Assembly (NCBI GenBank): GCA_016745315.1
Contig: CP066886.1
Coordinates: forward strand, 837,501-901,500
From: Arthrospira sp. PCC 9108
GTDB taxonomy: Bacteria > Cyanobacteriota > Cyanobacteriia > Cyanobacteriales > Microcoleaceae
Length of the DNA stretch: 64,000 nucleotides
Direction: 5' to 3'
Shown: positions 37,332 to 47,486 of the stretch, one piece after another
Layout: every line of letters begins with the position of its first letter
How positions within the stretch are numbered: the first letter of the stretch is position 1
Translations under genes and position numbers: made by a program
Notes under the pieces: model-generated
Databases searched by the model: none
What the model saw: only the letters and a program-made list of their open reading frames with translations
What the model was told of the DNA's origin: nothing

Positions 37332-37440
37332 AAAAATGATCGGATTTTTGATACAATTTCAAATAAGGTGGTAAAATGCGATCGCTTTTATGTGATTCAA
37401 GCCCCAAATTAACCCCTTTTGTACAAAAATCGAGTCTACT

Positions 37441-38783
37441 GTGACTGATAATCCTCGCCAATTAGCTTTTGTCACCCTCCGAGACATTCAACGACGGGGC
37501 GCATTTGCTGATATAGTTTTAGATGAAAAATTGCGTCAAGCTGACCTTAAAGATGCCGATCGCCGCCTGGGAACAGAATTAGTTTACGGTTGTACCCGAC
37601 GCAGGCGAACCCTCGATGCAATTATTGATCGCCTAGCCAAAAAACCCGCCCACCAACAGCCGCCAGATCTGAGAATTATTCTGCATTTGGGGTTATATCA
37701 ACTCTGCTTCAGCTCGAATATTCCTCCCTCGGCGGCGGTGAATACCACTGTAGACCTAACCAAAGTCAATAACTTATCTGGTTTGGGGGGATTTGTTAAT
37801 GGTCTCTTGCGTCAGTATTTGCGCCTGGTGGAGGCGGGAAATTCCCTCGAGTCAATTTTGCAGTTACCGGAAAATCCCGTTTCTCGGCTGGGTATTCTCC
37901 ACAGTTTCCCCGACTGGATGATCAAATTCTGGTTGGAGGAGTTGGGGGAGTCTCAAACCCAACAACTCTGTGACTGGTTTAATCAGTCCCCTAGTTTGGA
38001 TTTAAGAATTAACCCCCTCTCGACTACCTTGGAGACGGTGGAAACAGCCTTTCAACAACAGGAAATCATCGGATCGCCTCTTCCGAAACTTCCCCAAGGT
38101 TGGCGATTATCTTCTGGTGTGGGGGCGATCCGAAATTTACCCGGATATGATCAAGGTTGGTGGACTGTTCAGGACGCATCCGCCCAATTGGTAGGATATA
38201 TAGTAGATCCTCAGCCTGGGGAAATTATAATTGATGCCTGCGCCGCCCCGGGGGGAAAAACTACCCATATCGCAGAACTGATGGGGATAATGGTAAAGTT
38301 ATCGCTATCGATCGCTCCCCTGGACGGCTAAAACCTTTAAAACAGAATATTAACCGGCTCAAGTTGCGATCGATTCAGGTAGAAGTAGGAGATAGTCGTC
38401 ATTTTCCACAATATAATAATATGGCCGATCGCGTATTATTAGATGCACCTTGTTCTGGTGGTGGGACTTTGCATCGGCGATCTGATTCCCGCTGGCGACA
38501 AACTCCTGATCAGATTCGGCAATTGTCTCAACTGCAGGCAGAATTATTAGAGATGGTCAGTCATTGGGTGAAGCCGGGAGGGGTATTAGTTTATGCCACT
38601 TGTACTTTATACCCCCAGGAAAATGAATGGGCGATCGCATCTTTTTTAAGTCGTCATCCTTCCTGGCGTGTAGAGGTTCCTAACCTAGATCTTCCGGTGG
38701 AACCCACTAAGGAAGGTTGGCTGAAAATTTGGCCCCATCGTCACCAAATGGATGGATTTTTTATAGCTAAACTTAGACACTGA
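37441..38783 (+). CDS. rsmB: 16S rRNA (cytosine-967-C5)-methyltransferase RsmB, with frameshift
   Basis: The first frame (37441-38331) has the NusB-like N-terminal domain and the start of the SAM motif (DACAAPGGKTTHIAELMG). It then runs off. The frame after 38332 continues with RSIQVEVGDSRHFP and the catalytic DAPCSGGGTLHRR and YATCTLYPQENEW. Adding one G to GGGG near 38282-38285 joins them into LMGDNGKVIAIDRSPGRLKP and restores 447 aa, normal for RsmB. The change may be a sequencing error, slippage or a real mutation. Start is GTG. The stop overlaps the following ATG by one base. Confidence 0.85.
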
Positions 38784-39475
38784 TGTTCTACTACTACGGC
38801 CGAAAAAAGCAAATAGCAAAGCATTATCCTTCTCCTAATTTTGAAGCGATCGTGGAACCTTTTGCCGGTTCGGCGGCTTATTCATTGTACGGAGAAAACT
38901 GGCAAAAAAATGTTTTTTTAGTAGAAAAAGATGAGAGCGTCTCCGATATTTGGAAATGGTTAATTGAAGAAGCAACGCCACAGGTAATCAACAATTTACC
39001 TGACTTAGAAATCGGCGAAAAGAGTTCCGAATTTCTTCATATTATTCATGCAGCCACGAAAATGGCATTTCACTATAAAACTATTAAAGTGACTGCAGTT
39101 CTAGCTAGAAATTGGCAGATTAGTAAAAGATATATGTGCGAAAACTTATTTAAGATTAAGCACTGGAAGATTATCTGTGGAGATTATACATTAGCCCCCG
39201 ATATAGAAGCAACTTGGTTTATTGACCCACCCTATAAAGACGCTTCTGGGGAAGGTTATCGCTATGGAAGTAAACTTATTGATTATCAAAAACTAGCCAC
39301 ATGGTCTAAGAATAGGAAGGGAGAAGTTATATTTTGTGAAGGTCATTGTGGTAATTATCTACCGTTCAAGCCATTGCTATACTTAAAAGGTGTAGCCGGA
39401 AAAACTAGCAAGGAAATGATCTACTATCGTTCCGATAGTTACCCTCAGCTTTTAGCTAAATCGAAAATTTCATAA
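38783..39475 (+). CDS. N6-adenine DNA methyltransferase of a type II system
   Basis: This 230-aa D12-class enzyme has the motif I-type FxGxG region VEPFAGSAAYS at about aa 27, the catalytic DPPY at about aa 148, and the end EMIYYRSD. It should methylate adenine in a short target and protect against the restriction enzyme encoded convergently. Their ends overlap by 20 bp (39456-39475), an unusually tight arrangement. The target sequence cannot be read from the protein. It is shorter than most D12 enzymes (about 260-280 aa). Confidence 0.8.
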   Translation: MFYYYGRKKQIAKHYPSPNFEAIVEPFAGSAAYSLYGENWQKNVFLVEKDESVSDIWKWLIEEATPQVINNLPDLEIGEKSSEFLHIIHAATKMAFHYKTIKVTAVLARNWQISKRYMCENLFKIKHWKIICGDYTLAPDIEATWFIDPPYKDASGEGYRYGSKLIDYQKLATWSKNRKGEVIFCEGHCGNYLPFKPLLYLKGVAGKTSKEMIYYRSDSYPQLLAKSKIS

Positions 39476-40121
39476 TCATCTGATAAACCTGTTTATATAG
39501 ATAATCATCAATTACAGCTACCCAACCTTGTCCCATCTTCTGTTTGCCACTTACTTTCATCCCCGTTACTTTCGTGTTTCTACCTCGTGTTCCACTAATA
39601 TTTCCCCAATCATCTTGAGTCAGATTATTGGCATAGAAGATAGCCGTAACTTTTGGATAGTTAAAATCCTGTTCATTTAGGACAAAATCCCAAACTAATC
39701 CCAATAACTCTTTTACTTCTTGATGATGAGCCTGCCAGGTAATGCCTTCTAAAGCATTGATTCTTGGTTGTCCGGCTCTGAGATTTGCACCTTTAGTTAT
39801 ATTTCCAATAGTACACTTTACCTCTAAACCAACAGGATAATTACGCAATTCTTCCTCCGGCGAGTTTTCACTTCCCTTGGGGATTAGATCGGGATGTCCT
39901 TTCTCTATGGGGTTAACGATCGCTTCTGTTACTTCGGCTATAGACTGGCAAAACATGGAACCAACAATCGAACTTGTAGTTTTATAATCAATATTTTTAT
40001 AAACAGCCGCCGGAATAGTTTCTAGAAATTGATTGGTTTGGGACAGTGCTGAATCTATATGTCTAGCATTGACTTCAAATCCCCCCAAAATATGGAAATT
40101 AGGATTAATAATATATGTCAT
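39456..40121 (-). CDS. Type II restriction endonuclease, PD-(D/E)XK type
   Basis: This 221-aa protein carries a likely active site: GHPDLIPKG, followed by VGLEVKCTIGN, that is PD-(x)n-E-V-K. The C-terminal region is basic (RGRNTKVTGMKVSGKQKMGQG) and could contact DNA. I do not recognise the specificity. The start overlaps the end of the controller gene by 17 bp, so R and C are cotranscribed, which is typical of C-controlled systems. It is convergent with the methylase. The frame is intact, unlike the type I genes of this window. Confidence 0.75.
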   Translation of the reverse strand: MTYIINPNFHILGGFEVNARHIDSALSQTNQFLETIPAAVYKNIDYKTTSSIVGSMFCQSIAEVTEAIVNPIEKGHPDLIPKGSENSPEEELRNYPVGLEVKCTIGNITKGANLRAGQPRINALEGITWQAHHQEVKELLGLVWDFVLNEQDFNYPKVTAIFYANNLTQDDWGNISGTRGRNTKVTGMKVSGKQKMGQGWVAVIDDYLYKQVYQMIMKFSI

Positions 40122-40344
40122 ATAATGCTCGTTCCACTTCAGCTATCAAAACACTAGCAGTAGTGTTTAGAGATTGGGAAATCCGAAACAAGACAGACAA
40201 AGTGGGTGATTTTAAACCACGTTCTATCTGGCTGACATAGGTACGATGTATACCTGCTCTGTCAGCGAGTTCTTCTTGGGAAATCTTTGCTAGTGTTCTG
40301 TACTTAATCAGAACTTGACCTAAAGCCTTGTTAATCTCTGTCAT
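40105..40344 (-). CDS. XRE-family controller (C) protein of the type II system
   Basis: A 79-aa single-domain helix-turn-helix protein: ALGQVLIKYRTLAKISQEEL, ADRAGIHRTYVSQIERGLKS, PTLSVLFRISQSLNT. Size and fold match C proteins that set the timing of methylase and endonuclease production. Its own promoter should lie in 40345-40521, where the palindromic C-box would be expected; I did not find a confident one. It overlaps the endonuclease start. Confidence 0.8.
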   Translation of the reverse strand: MTEINKALGQVLIKYRTLAKISQEELADRAGIHRTYVSQIERGLKSPTLSVLFRISQSLNTTASVLIAEVERALYDIYY

Positions 40345-40521
40345 GCTGAAATTATGTCAGCTACAGATACCCTGAGTCTACAGACAATAGTATTCAAGTG
40401 AGTCCGATCGCCCAATAGCAAATCAGTATGAGGACTGAACCCAACAATATTAGTGGATGGATCCCAGAGAGTGTCAAGAATTTAGGATAAAATTAGGTGT
40501 AAAGCCCAAAAAACACCTGAT

Positions 40522-43278
40522 ATGCACTTGATTCTATGTCATACCACAGCAGATTTTGACTCCTTGGGGGCGGCGGTAGGTTTAACTTGCCTGTATCCAG
40601 GTAGTAGAATAGTGCTGACGGGGGGATCTCATCCAGCCGTGCGGGATTTTTTGGCTTTGTATCGAGATGAGTTTCCATTGATTGAAAGGCGATCGGTTAA
40701 TCCTGAGCGGATCTGTAAATTGTCCGTGGTGGATAGCCAAAATCGCGATCGCCTAGGGAAAGCAGCCGAATGGTTAGACTTACCCAATTTGGAAATCCTG
40801 TTGTATGACCATCACCCTCACCTAAAATTAGATATCCCCGCTACATGGACTCAAATTGAAGCGGTAGGGGCAACTACTACTTTAATTGTAGAGCATTTGC
40901 GCTCTATGGCTAATCCTGTGATTCCCCGACCAGCAGAAGCCACAGTTATGGCTTTAGGTATTCATGTCGATACCGGATCGCTAACCTTTGACCATTCTAC
41001 TCCACGGGATGCGATCGCCTTAGCTTGGTTAATGGAAAAAAATCCGAGTTTATCTGCGATCGCCGAATATGTAGAACCCGGCTTATCTCCTACCCTACAG
41101 GACTTATTAACCACAGCTTTAGAAACTCTACATCAGTCAACTGTCAAAGGTAACACCATATCCTGGGTATTATTGGAAACTGATGATTATGTACCCGGTC
41201 TGTCTAGTTTAACCTCCGAATTATTAGACCTGACCGAAAGCGATGGATTATTACTAGCTAATCAATATCGAGTCCGTAGCGGTGGGGAGAAACGATTAAC
41301 TATTATTGGGCGATCGCGCATTGACCAAACCGACCTCAACCGCCTATTTAATCCCCTCGGTGGTGGTGGTCATCCCCGCGCCGCTTCCGTGATTTTACGA
41401 GATGTCGATCCGCACTCCACCTTAGAAACCCTGGTAACTAATTTTAAGGCACAAATTCCTCCATCACCTACCGCTAGGGAATTAATGTCTTCCCCAGTAC
41501 GCACTATTCGCCCGGGAACCAGCGTCGGGGAGGCTCACCGTATACTACTACGTTATGGTCATTCAGGGCTATCTGTTTTAGACGATAACCATCAACTGGT
41601 GGGGATTATCTCCCGTCGTGATATTGATATCGCCTTACATCATGGTTTCAATCATTCCCCAGTGAAAGGTTATATGACCCCGCAACTGCGGACAATTACC
41701 CCGGAAACTTCACTCCCGGAAATTGAGTCAATTATGGTCACTTATGATATTGGTCGATTACCCGTTTTAGAAAATGGTAATTTAGTCGGAATTGTCACCC
41801 GCACCGATGTATTAAGGTTACTTTATCAACAGCATTGTCTACCCAAACCTACCCCCCGCCGAGGTTGTATTCCGGGTTCTACTTGTAGCACTGTTGATGA
41901 ACTTTTACAAGAACGTTTAGCCCCAGAACTTTGGCAAATTTTAGCCAAAATTGCCGAACTTAGTCAACAGCGAGGTTGGCAAATTTATCTAGTCGGTGGG
42001 GGAGTGCGAGATTTATTGTTAGCTGAACCGACGGATAATCTCTTATTACATGATATTGATTTGGTGGTTGATGGTTGCTATCACAATTCTACTAACAATA
42101 TATCAGATGAGATAACTACGACAATTTCTCCGGCTGTGGATCTAGCGCGATCGCTACAAGAATATTACCCACAAGCGCGACTAGAAGTGCATGGTCAATT
42201 TCAAACCGCCGCCTTATTGTGGCATAATCACCCCGTTTTAAACTCCCTTTGGATTGATATTGCTACTGCTAGAACCGAGTTTTATCCCTATCCGGCGGCT
42301 AACCCAGAAGTCGAAGCAAGTTCTATTCGTCAAGACCTCTACCGTCGCGATTTTACGATTAATGCTTTGGCTTTGAGATTAACTGAACCTAAATCCGGAG
42401 AATTATTAGACTTTTTTGGTGGGGTTCAGGATTTGGAATTACGAGAAATTAGGGTATTGCATCCTAATAGTTTTATTGAAGACCCTACCCGCATTTATCG
42501 CGCGGTCAGGTTTGCGGTGCGACTGGGTTTTAATCTGGAACATCACACTAAGGAATATGTCGATTATGCCATTAATAGTGGTATTTATGACCGCCAGCGA
42601 CAACAGCGAGATTCTGCTAAAATCCCCGCTTTGGAAGCCAGGCTAAAAAGTGAGTTAAAATATATTCTGCAAGCCCCCTATTGGCAACCGGCTTTACATT
42701 TATTAGGGGAGTTAAAAGCCCTGCGGTGTATTCATCCCACTTTGGAGTTAAATCAGCTTCTCTGGCGGCAAATTAGAACCGTAGACCGCTGTTTAAAACG
42801 GTTTGACCCTCACCACACTCTCACCCATTGGCAAATTCGCCTGGATGTCTTAATCGCCGCTTTGTCTCCCGAATATCGCCGGGAAGTTGCCGATATTTTT
42901 CAGTTTAATTCTCAGCAGGTAGACCGTTTGTTAAACCTAGAAAATGCTCAAAATCGAGTGGCGGATTTATTGCCCAATTGTCAGCAGCCTAGTGATTATT
43001 TTCGGGTGTTTGAACCCTACGATTTACCGATGTTGATTTTAATTGCCGCCCATTCTCCTCGGTGGGTGAGAAAGCAAATTTGGAGATATTTAAATAATTG
43101 GTGGAATGCTAAACCGATTCTGAATGGTAATGATTTGAAAAAGTTGGGATATAAACCTGGACCGCAATTTCAAATTATGTTAAATGACTTGCTAAATGCT
43201 ACCTTAGATGGTATAGTATCCGATACTGTGGGGGCAACTAAATTTATAAGCGATCGCTATCCCCATTCCAGTAGTTGA
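40522..43278 (+). CDS. DHH-CBS-tRNA nucleotidyltransferase (CCA/A-adding) fusion
   Basis: This 918-aa protein has four parts. A DHH/DHHA1 phosphoesterase (LCHTTADFDSLGAAVGL, YDHHPH, GGGGHPRAASV) covers aa 1-315. A pair of CBS domains (MSSPVRTIRPGTSVGEA, MTPQLRTITPETSLPEI) covers aa 320-435. A class II nucleotidyltransferase head (YLVGGGVRDLLL, HDIDLVVDG, RRDFTINALAL) covers about aa 480-640. The tRNA-binding poly(A)-polymerase-type domain (FIEDPTRIYRAVRFAVRLGF) and a C-terminal helical part follow. Homologues in cyanobacteria and some deep-branching bacteria add A or CCA ends to tRNA. CBS domains may sense adenylates. Length is normal for the fusion. Confidence 0.88.
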   Translation: MHLILCHTTADFDSLGAAVGLTCLYPGSRIVLTGGSHPAVRDFLALYRDEFPLIERRSVNPERICKLSVVDSQNRDRLGKAAEWLDLPNLEILLYDHHPHLKLDIPATWTQIEAVGATTTLIVEHLRSMANPVIPRPAEATVMALGIHVDTGSLTFDHSTPRDAIALAWLMEKNPSLSAIAEYVEPGLSPTLQDLLTTALETLHQSTVKGNTISWVLLETDDYVPGLSSLTSELLDLTESDGLLLANQYRVRSGGEKRLTIIGRSRIDQTDLNRLFNPLGGGGHPRAASVILRDVDPHSTLETLVTNFKAQIPPSPTARELMSSPVRTIRPGTSVGEAHRILLRYGHSGLSVLDDNHQLVGIISRRDIDIALHHGFNHSPVKGYMTPQLRTITPETSLPEIESIMVTYDIGRLPVLENGNLVGIVTRTDVLRLLYQQHCLPKPTPRRGCIPGSTCSTVDELLQERLAPELWQILAKIAELSQQRGWQIYLVGGGVRDLLLAEPTDNLLLHDIDLVVDGCYHNSTNNISDEITTTISPAVDLARSLQEYYPQARLEVHGQFQTAALLWHNHPVLNSLWIDIATARTEFYPYPAANPEVEASSIRQDLYRRDFTINALALRLTEPKSGELLDFFGGVQDLELREIRVLHPNSFIEDPTRIYRAVRFAVRLGFNLEHHTKEYVDYAINSGIYDRQRQQRDSAKIPALEARLKSELKYILQAPYWQPALHLLGELKALRCIHPTLELNQLLWRQIRTVDRCLKRFDPHHTLTHWQIRLDVLIAALSPEYRREVADIFQFNSQQVDRLLNLENAQNRVADLLPNCQQPSDYFRVFEPYDLPMLILIAAHSPRWVRKQIWRYLNNWWNAKPILNGNDLKKLGYKPGPQFQIMLNDLLNATLDGIVSDTVGATKFISDRYPHSSS

Positions 43279-43377
43279 CCCCATGAAACCCGGTCGGAAT
43301 TATCACTAATGTTCATTGCCCAAAGCATGAAGAACTTGCCGCGAACAATGAACAATAATAATAAATCACCGCATTTG

Positions 43378-43647
43378 CTAATCAACCCTCTCCAATTGCC
43401 AGAGGATTTGATTACCTTCCCGTCTAACCCTGGAAACTTCCCAATTGCGCCACGCCCAGTTATCACCGCGACTGGTGACAGCACTGGCGTTAATATCCAT
43501 TAAATCAGCAAGTTCTGAACTACTGATCAAATAGCCTTTACTAGCAATTTCGTCGGCAATATGCAGGGTTTCTATGAGATTCCTAAGTTGATTAACTCGA
43601 AATTCCCGGGGTAAACTCTCATTGGACTCGTTGATTGGCTCAGTCAT
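43378..43647 (-). CDS. Small conserved-looking cyanobacterial protein
   Basis: The frame is open to 43740, but the ATG at 43647 (MTEPINESNESLPREF) is the more credible start, giving 89 aa. A helical segment (QLRNLIETLHIADEIASKG) precedes SSSELADLMDINASAVTSRG, which resembles a small winged helix or HTH. A Trp-rich end (WAWRNWEVSRVRREGNQILW) follows. Possibly a small DNA-binding protein. No known family recognised. Confidence 0.55.
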   Translation of the reverse strand: MTEPINESNESLPREFRVNQLRNLIETLHIADEIASKGYLISSSELADLMDINASAVTSRGDNWAWRNWEVSRVRREGNQILWQLERVD

Positions 43648-43854
43648 AGCAAAATTTGATACAGCAAGATTAGAGTCTATCACAAGAAATTGTATCTTGA
43701 GATTGTGCAATGGGTCAGTTATCTCTGAAACAATTGCCAAAAATTAAGTTTAAATTTGGGGATTTTCCCCAACCTCCGCCTGGTGGACTAACTCTCACCG
43801 TGATACCCGATAACGGCCAAAGCGTCAACAACCAACAGTTCACTCTTCACGCTT

Positions 43855-45165
43855 TCACTTTTGTAAGGGATTGACCACAGACCCCATAAATAAAATGGTG
43901 CCACTGTCAAACTCTCTAATTATAAACATAAATGGTCGATTAATATGAATGCGATCGCGGATGGAACTTCTACTTCCGGCAATTACCCCAGTGGCGGCTG
44001 ATGCTTCTGTGCCTTTTTCGTCAACATTGACAAAGGCTTGATGCACCACATCATATAAGAAAAATGGTTTTTCGGAACTGATACCAGAAAAATCGGCAAT
44101 TTCCGTAAAAGCTGATTCCATACCCATATAACTCAGGGTTGACTTGAGATTAAACGATGAGCTAAAATTAAATTTGGGTAGCCATATTTGTAAATTGACA
44201 TATTCCAGGTTTTGCAGCCAGTTTTGTAAATTAGCGATCGTCATGTTGTCGGCGAAAGTGGGGAGGTCTGTTCCTTCCGCAGGTAGCAGAATTATCATTG
44301 ATAAATTACCATCAGCGTAGGGGAGTTCAATTATCTTCACTTCCGGTAAACTATGATAACCAATAGAGACATTAGGATGGTGCATCATCGGCACGGAAAT
44401 AGTTTCTCCTGATGGCAAATTAAAGATGCCATCTTGAGTATATTTCTCTGGAAAAGGTGACAACCAATCTCCCGCAAAATGAACCGCATTAGTCAAAATC
44501 AGTCGGGTGAATACATCCAAAGTTCCCGGTGCGATGAGGTCAGTAATTTTGTGGTTAGTTTCCTGGCTTATCCAATCATTAATTGTTTGACGTGACTCTT
44601 CATGATTGCCTCGAAAATCTACTTGAGTTAACGGCGCATTATAATGGTTTTTGGTGATTTGTAAAAAGGGTTCCTGAAACCTATAGCCGGACTGTCCCCA
44701 CAGACGGTTAACTAAATAGAGTTGGGAAGAGTTGCGGCTTTTAATATCATTAACCAGACTGGTAAATTCCGGGTATAAACTACCAGGAGGCTGATGGAAA
44801 TGGAAAACCTGGGATATTTGCATAGCCGTTTGATTTCGTGACCCTTCATAGGTCATAGCCATAGCAGTGGAAAGGCTATAGGGTGAAAAAAATAAATTGC
44901 CTGATATTTCCTTTTTGAGTTGGTTGTATAGGTCGAGAGCAAATTGGTTATTTTGATTCACGATCGCATTAGTATCTACACGAGCAATATTATATGAATT
45001 GGACTCTGTGCTGTTGCTAACAGCCTGGGATATGGTGGGTAAACTTACACCCCACAGTAATAGCAGAGAAGCCAATAGGGAACCATTCCGCCGCCCCCAA
45101 ACTGACAATTTAGACATCATAGGACTAAGTACCATTTTAACTGTTCCATAGTTGACTATTTTCAA
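43855..45165 (-). CDS. Serpin (serine protease inhibitor)
   Basis: This 436-aa protein starts with a signal peptide (SLLASLLLLWGVSLPTISQA, about aa 29-48). The serpin fold is clear: NLFFSPYSLSTAMAMTYEGS, VNRLWGQSGY, INDWISQETNHKITDLI, LTNAVHFAGDWLSPF, PYADGNLSMIILLP. The reactive-centre hinge DEKGTEASAATG has the small residues required for inhibition, and the end is FNRPF-like with FMFIIREFDSGTILFMGSV. The P1 region lies around VIAGSRSSI. Bacterial serpins are uncommon. It is probably exported to the periplasm or outside. It may protect against secreted or predator proteases. Confidence 0.9.
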   Translation of the reverse strand: MKIVNYGTVKMVLSPMMSKLSVWGRRNGSLLASLLLLWGVSLPTISQAVSNSTESNSYNIARVDTNAIVNQNNQFALDLYNQLKKEISGNLFFSPYSLSTAMAMTYEGSRNQTAMQISQVFHFHQPPGSLYPEFTSLVNDIKSRNSSQLYLVNRLWGQSGYRFQEPFLQITKNHYNAPLTQVDFRGNHEESRQTINDWISQETNHKITDLIAPGTLDVFTRLILTNAVHFAGDWLSPFPEKYTQDGIFNLPSGETISVPMMHHPNVSIGYHSLPEVKIIELPYADGNLSMIILLPAEGTDLPTFADNMTIANLQNWLQNLEYVNLQIWLPKFNFSSSFNLKSTLSYMGMESAFTEIADFSGISSEKPFFLYDVVHQAFVNVDEKGTEASAATGVIAGSRSSIRDRIHINRPFMFIIREFDSGTILFMGSVVNPLQK

Positions 45166-45240
45166 ATTTAATCATTCCGATGATCACCCAGTTATTGAAA
45201 GTTTGAATAAGTAGCCCCTATCATTAGTTATACTGAGATC

Positions 45241-45287
45241 AGGGCGGGTTGATGATTCTTGGTAAAGCTGACCGGATCACCCGCCCT
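45241..45287. repeat. Palindrome-ended short element
   Basis: AGGGCGGGT at 45241-45249 and ACCCGCCCT at 45279-45287 enclose about 29 bp. The ends resemble those of the 60-bp repeat (GGGGCGGGTT/AAACCCGCCCC) but the centre differs. It may be a related small mobile repeat, or it may act as a terminator for the phosphatase and serpin genes. Confidence 0.5.
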
Positions 45288-45334
45288 ACAATCATTTATA
45301 ATTGCCTCACCTCAGCCCAAACCCCACCAGTTAA

Positions 45335-46293
45335 TTATGATTTCAATGCAGATAAAACCTGATCGTGAATCAGTCCATTACTCACCACTATACCCCGATT
45401 GTCTACCATTTTAATACTAGAAGCAAAATCTAGGGGTTTCCCGTACATATCTGTGACGCGACCTCCGGCTTCTTCAACGACAATCGCCCCGGCGGCATGA
45501 TCCCAAATATTTTCCCGGTAATTGGGGTATTTAGGAGAAGGAAGACGCAGATATAAAGCCGCTTGTCCTGATGCTACAACCCCATATTTAGCTTGGGAGT
45601 CCATCCGCACCGAGGGGGAGGTAATTCCCGCAGCTTGAGCGATCGCATTTTGACGGGATTGATCACCGTGGGCGGCTTCCACGCTTTCCACAAAGCGCAT
45701 ATTGGCGGTATCTTCAGCTTTCACCACTTGAATCGGGGTAAATTTCCCAGTAGAAAAGGGCATTTTCATCGACCCTTCCCCCCGCACAGCCACAAACAAC
45801 ATTCCGGGAATATCTCCATCAATTGCATAAGCCGGACAGCCCATAATTCCTAGTTTAACCTCCCCGTTTTCAATTAGGGCTAGTGCGATCGCATATTGGT
45901 CTTTTCGTAAAAACCCCTTAGTGCCATCAATGGGATCTAGAGTCCAAAATCGTCCCCCACACTGCCATTACCGCGATCTATCCAAGTAGTTACTTGCTCA
46001 GGGGTGGCATCAGGTATAATACTCTTAACATAGTCTGTAACTTTCTCCAGGTTGTTCCCCATTTCCGGGGTTTTCAGGGTAGTAGCATCTTCTTCTCCCA
46101 CTATCGGATCATCGGGGAAGGCTTCTGAGATAGCTTTACAGATAATCGCCTGGGAACCAAAATCGGCAACAGTTACAGGGCTTTTATCCCCTTTTTCCAT
46201 AGCGGGGGGAATGGCTTGTCGTACTTCTTCGCACAGACGGGAGGCGGCGAGTACGGCATCAATAGCGACTTGTTTTTCGCGATCGTAGGGCAT
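45335..46293 (-). CDS. 3'(2'),5'-bisphosphate nucleotidase (Hal2/CysQ type), with frameshift
   Basis: Two minus-strand frames form one gene. The first (from ATG 46293) has KSPVTVADFGSQAII and DPIVGEED. The second has WTLDPIDGTKGF, YAIALALIENGEVKLGIMGCP, and WDHAAGAIVVEEAGGRVTD. Adding one base to the C run (G run on the coding strand) near 45952 joins GSVG to GRFWTLDPIDGT and gives 319 aa, normal for the family. The Glu-Glu-Asp, DPIDGT and WDxA motifs bind the metal ions. It would dephosphorylate PAP in sulfur assimilation. No fault other than the missing base was seen. Confidence 0.85.
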
Positions 46294-46712
46294 GGAAACT
46301 CCTGGAGATATAATTAGTTGAGATTGTATCCTTACATAGCTTTACACTTGGTCTATCACTCGTCAAGTTTTCCCAAAATCACCTCCGGGAACTTTTCACC
46401 CCCTAACAACTCATCTTTCCACTATAATTTAAACTCTCAGGAACCCAGGTGATAATTATTCACCAATTACCCTAGTGATTTCTCGGATTATCCTATGCTA
46501 TGAATTATGTCTTAATCACCCTGATTTTCCAGGGTAAAAATGAATCCTCCCAGTGGTAGGGGGAGATTGATACGCACCAAGTAAAATGGAAATTTTCCCT
46601 CCCTCTCGGAGAAGGTTGGGGAGAGAGCCATGGGCTGTTATTGCCCGCGCCGGTGACGCAATGGGGCGGGTAGAGGTTGACAATATTTAATTTTTGTGGT
46701 ACTAAGTCTGGA
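46294..46712. other. Intergenic region before Uma2 array
   Basis: About 420 bp without a gene. It includes short palindromes (CTCCCAGTGGTAGGGGGAG near 46547), and CCCTCCCTCTCGGAGAAGGTTGGGG. The Uma2 array begins at the HIP1 site at 46713. Confidence 0.4.
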
Positions 46713-46758
46713 GCGATCGCCTGCTATCAAAAGCCAGTAAATTCTCCGCCCCAAATTA

Positions 46759-47346
46759 TCACCAAATCCGATTTAATCTCAACACAAATCCCGGCAAGAC
46801 ATCGCCGCCTGATAGTTCTGTGGGCTCCTCCAAAACTTCGATTTCTTGTTGGGGGCGGTAGATTTCTACCCGTCGATTTTGGGGGTCAATTAACCATCCG
46901 AGTCGGGCTCCATTTTCCAAATATTCCCCCATCTTTTGTCGCAGTTCCGATAAGCTATCGGTAGGCGATCGCAATTCCACCACGAAATCAGGACATAAGG
47001 GAGCGAAACCTCGGCGCACCTCGGGTGTCAGTGCTTCCCAGCGGGGGCGACTCACCCAAGAAGCATCAGGGGAACGGATCGCCCCGTTGGGGAGAATAAA
47101 TCCCCCGGACGAGTCAAAAGCAACACCCAACTCTTCGTGGGCTTCATCCCAAATTCCTAGTTGGGTTGTCAATCTGCTATTTTTTTGGCTTGATTCGCTC
47201 CCGGTGGGTGGTGTCACGAGCAATTCTCCTGTGGCGGTTCGTTCCAATCTTAAATCGGGGTTGGCGGCGGCGATCGCCTGGAATTGTTCAAGGGTGACGT
47301 GGAGAAGGGTGGAGGGTGGTAGTCGCAGGGTGAGGGTGCTGTGCAT
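46759..47346 (-). CDS. Uma2 family endonuclease-like protein (DUF820), unit 1 minus
   Basis: This 195-aa protein has the Uma2 fold markers: SPDASWVSRPRWEAL, CPDFVVELRSPTDSL (PD-E-x-K-like core D...ELRS), QKMGEYLENGARLGWLIDP and RVEIYRP. These restriction-like domains are very abundant in cyanobacteria. Function is unproven. N-terminal LHVTLEQFQAIAAANPDLRLERTATGELLV. It is divergent from the 47487 gene. A variable segment (SRLTTQLGIWDEAHEELG) differs from the other copies. Confidence 0.8.
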   Translation of the reverse strand: MHSTLTLRLPPSTLLHVTLEQFQAIAAANPDLRLERTATGELLVTPPTGSESSQKNSRLTTQLGIWDEAHEELGVAFDSSGGFILPNGAIRSPDASWVSRPRWEALTPEVRRGFAPLCPDFVVELRSPTDSLSELRQKMGEYLENGARLGWLIDPQNRRVEIYRPQQEIEVLEEPTELSGGDVLPGFVLRLNRIW

Positions 47347-47486
47347 CAGATTTCCTCCGGGAATGTGGGCGGATATTGTTAATGGTAACTCGGCATATGC
47401 TCAGAAATCCTGGCATTGGCTTGGGATTGGGTTATCATATTCCCAGAGAGGGGAAACGCGCCTATGAGTTTATAGGGAGATGAGCA

